Shown one piece after another: positions 7,526 to 9,139 of a DNA stretch of 9,139 nt. Within the stretch, counting starts at the first letter, position 1, and the number at the start of each line of letters is the position of its first letter. Source of the stretch: Desulfobacterales bacterium (lineage in GTDB: Bacteria; Desulfobacterota; Desulfobulbia; Desulfobulbales; BM004). Location of the stretch: NCBI GenBank assembly GCA_012974315.1, contig JAAXQI010000114.1:1-9139 (forward strand), in the 5' to 3' direction. The translations under genes were made by a program, and so were the position numbers. The notes under the pieces are model-generated. The model searched no databases, was not told where the DNA came from, and worked only from the letters and a program-made list of their open reading frames with translations.

Positions 7526-7567
7526 AAAAAACAATGAATATTTTATTTTATGAGTATATTTGACCAC
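7526..7567 (-). other. Out-of-frame candidate signal-peptide start of lapG
   Basis: Reading from GTG at 7565-7567 gives MVKYTHKIKYSLFF, a basic N-region running into hydrophobic residues. The frame then crosses a T6 run (minus strand, 7526-7531). If one extra T is placed there, the reading continues as SILCLFLALIVPISKG straight into LapG, making a textbook signal peptide of about 30 residues. Without it, the GTG frame is one base off lapG. A TGA lies two codons before the GTG (TGA-GCC-ATT-GTG), so this start is well bounded. This is either a single-base sequencing or assembly error, a real frameshift, or a slippage site. Confidence 0.5.
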
Positions 7568-7649
7568 AATGGCTCAAAACGGAATTACTTTTGTATTTAG
7601 GTACACTCCCAGTAGAAGGTACTGTTTTAGCAGGAGTCTCTGCAAAATA

Positions 7650-7682
7650 AAAATGGGATAGCAAAATCTGCCATCCCATTTT
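7650..7682 (-). terminator. Rho-independent terminator after the tolC-like gene
   Basis: Perfect 10-base arms AAAATGGGAT (7650-7659) and ATCCCATTTT (7673-7682). An inner GCA/TGC extension follows after one A/C mismatch, with a 5-base loop (7664-7668). Read on the minus strand the stem runs into TTTTATTTT, a suitable U-rich tail. It lies 39 bases past the tolC stop codon and separates that gene from lapG. The stem is nearly symmetric, so it could also stop plus-strand transcription. Confidence 0.82.
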
Positions 7683-7721
7683 AACAATTTACACCTCTAA
7701 TTATCAACTGACTATTATCTT

Positions 7722-9139
7722 TCAGGAACCATGATTTTTTTTGCCAGAGTTGGTTATGAGTTGCTCGTCATTAGCATCTGTTGCCGTTGATTTTTCCTCC
7801 TGCGGTGTTTCTTCCTCCCGGAGCTGTACCTGGACTTCTTCCTTTGTCTCGCTTTCTACAGGCCACTGCAAACCAAGTGTGTGAACCAATTGGCCAATTC
7901 CGCTCAAAATTCTGTACTGGGCATAGATCATATCATAATTGGCATTCACCAGATCAATTTTTGCGTTAATGAGTTCAGCCTCTATATCAAGAACGTCAAA
8001 CATGGTTCGTCTGCCGATGCTAAATTGCTTGGTGAAAGCCTCTGCAGTTTCACCTGTAGATTTCACATAGTCCTGAAGGAAAGTGAGACTGTTTAAACTT
8101 GCTTGATATGCAACCCATGAAAGCCGGATAGATTCAACAATTTGACGATGTGTGTTATTACGGATCTCACGTGCTTCACAGATGAGTTTGTATGTTTCTG
8201 CGATGCGAGCTTTATCCTTCCAGCCATTGAAAAAATTAAAGCGCACAATAGCGGCCGCAGTAAATTCTTCATAATATTCGGGGAAGTCAACATCTTCCTG
8301 CCACTTCTGGTCTGCTGTGATATCAAGTTTAGGATAGTAGTTGCTTTTGGCAACAAGGTGTTGTGCTTCCCGGGCATCAACATCAGCCTGTGCTGATTTG
8401 AGGATAGGATATTGTGCCACTGCCAGTTGCTCAGCTTCATCTATGGATGCAGGCATCATGGAATCAACCGAATAGGGTGCAATAAGATGTTCCGGCATAC
8501 GTCCAACAGTAAACTGGTAATCCGTCTTCGCATCAATGACATTCGCCTCGGTGACAATCATACCTGATTCTGCCCGGGCCAGACGTCCCATAACCTGATC
8601 AAGATCAGACTTACGATCCAATCCCGACTCGCTTCTAAGTTTGATCTGGTCATAGATACGTTTATGGATTGTGACATTTTCTTTTGCCAATTCATGAATA
8701 TCTAACTGGCGAAGGACATTGAGGTAAACACGCGATGTACGCAGGGCAATATTTTCAGAAGTCCCTTGCAGCCTGTATGCAGCAGAATCGACACGGTGCT
8801 CCTGTCTTTCCACTTCGTATTTTGTGGCAAAACCCTCAAAAACATTCTGCCGAAGAAGTAAAACAGTGGAATTGGGGTACGTTTTCCCGTCAAACGGACT
8901 AATATTATCCAGGTCTTCAACCCCGGCACTATAGAGACCATCAAGAGTCGGCAAGTATCTCGCCCGTGCCTGCTTGACCTCCTCGTCTCTTGCCAGGCGA
9001 TTCCAAGTTACCGCCCTTATTTCCGGGTTGGTCTGCAGCATGTAATGCACGGCATCCTGAAGTGTCTCTGCTTGTGAGTTCCCTGCCCCCCAGATTAGAA
9101 CCCCTAGAACCATAAGCCCCAGGTACCTGAGAATTGATT
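7722..9139 (-). CDS. lapE: TolC/LapE-family outer-membrane secretion channel (5' end beyond window)
   Basis: Outer-membrane efflux protein of the TolC family, the exit duct for type I secretion with lapB and lapC. The first in-window ATG (9111-9113) gives 463 residues, but the frame stays open to the right edge and reads ILRYLGL just before that Met. The true start, with the basic end of the signal peptide, therefore probably lies outside. Numbered from that Met: signal-peptide end NSQA-ETLQDAV (12-22), first repeat up to about 210, second repeat about 225-415. The second repeat carries the typical YYPKLDITAD (259-268) and IGRRTMFDVLDIEAELINAK (366-385), ending YRILSGIGQLVHTLGL. Two long helical hairpins and strand pairs fit the family. 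The last 45 residues are a hydrophilic, acidic tail (EEVQVQLREEETPQEE) beyond the barrel-duct core. It is followed by a strong terminator, so it is transcribed separately from lapG and lapD. Confidence 0.93.
   Translation of the reverse strand, partial: SILRYLGLMVLGVLIWGAGNSQAETLQDAVHYMLQTNPEIRAVTWNRLARDEEVKQARARYLPTLDGLYSAGVEDLDNISPFDGKTYPNSTVLLLRQNVFEGFATKYEVERQEHRVDSAAYRLQGTSENIALRTSRVYLNVLRQLDIHELAKENVTIHKRIYDQIKLRSESGLDRKSDLDQVMGRLARAESGMIVTEANVIDAKTDYQFTVGRMPEHLIAPYSVDSMMPASIDEAEQLAVAQYPILKSAQADVDAREAQHLVAKSNYYPKLDITADQKWQEDVDFPEYYEEFTAAAIVRFNFFNGWKDKARIAETYKLICEAREIRNNTHRQIVESIRLSWVAYQASLNSLTFLQDYVKSTGETAEAFTKQFSIGRRTMFDVLDIEAELINAKIDLVNANYDMIYAQYRILSGIGQLVHTLGLQWPVESETKEEVQVQLREEETPQEEKSTATDANDEQLITNSGKKNHGS

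Noticed and set aside
7610..7624. Hairpin CAGTA-GAAGG-TACTG followed by TTTT on the plus strand
   Set aside because: A five-base stem is too weak to call a terminator and no plus-strand gene ends there; it is mentioned only as possible control-region structure.
8093..8440. 115-codon minus-strand frame inside the tolC-like gene
   Set aside because: Lies in another frame of a gene with full TolC-family signatures. Composition is biased and there is no start signal.
1..9139. CRISPR arrays, tRNA or rRNA genes, insertion sequences, attachment sites
   Set aside because: None seen: no regularly spaced repeats, transposase motifs or RNA-gene-like stretches. The window is almost fully coding with short gaps.

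Overview
The window carries most of a Lap-type, c-di-GMP-controlled system for secreting and retaining a giant surface adhesin. It comes from a Gram-negative bacterium of moderate, slightly AT-rich composition. The parts are a TolC-like outer-membrane channel, a LapG-type periplasmic protease, a LapD-type inside-out c-di-GMP receptor, and a type I secretion ABC transporter with its membrane-fusion partner. A LuxR-type DNA-binding protein and one small conserved-looking protein complete the set. The protein families point to Pseudomonadota or Desulfobacterota. I cannot fix the genus from the sequence, and no adhesin gene is present.

Layout, right to left, since nearly everything is on the minus strand. 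The tolC/lapE-like gene runs from the right edge (its start is probably outside) to 7722 and is followed by a strong stem-loop terminator at 7650-7682. lapG (6888-7514) has a problem at its 5' end. No ATG, and no in-frame standard start that would give a normal signal peptide, exists. A good signal-peptide reading frame with a GTG start lies just upstream, one base out of frame, across a run of six A/T. lapD (4746-6722) follows after a 165-base gap. A 109-codon gene on the plus strand (4359-4688) sits between lapD and the secretion genes, convergent with lapD and divergent from lapB. lapB (2006-4180), lapC (629-1990) and the luxR-type gene (5-625) then form a very tight operon with gaps of 15 and 3 bases.

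How it should work, by analogy with Pseudomonas fluorescens Lap and Shewanella Bpf. LapB, LapC and the TolC channel export the adhesin. The N-terminal peptidase-like domain of LapB has lost its catalytic cysteine, as in other Lap transporters, so the adhesin is not clipped on export and can stay lodged in the outer membrane. LapG (Cys-His-Asp triad intact) cuts it free. LapD senses cytoplasmic c-di-GMP through a catalytically dead EAL domain and holds LapG through its periplasmic domain, where a tryptophan (W126) at the LapG-docking position is kept. The co-transcribed LuxR-type protein has a receiver-like domain lacking the phospho-acceptor aspartate, so any control it exerts is probably phosphorylation-independent.
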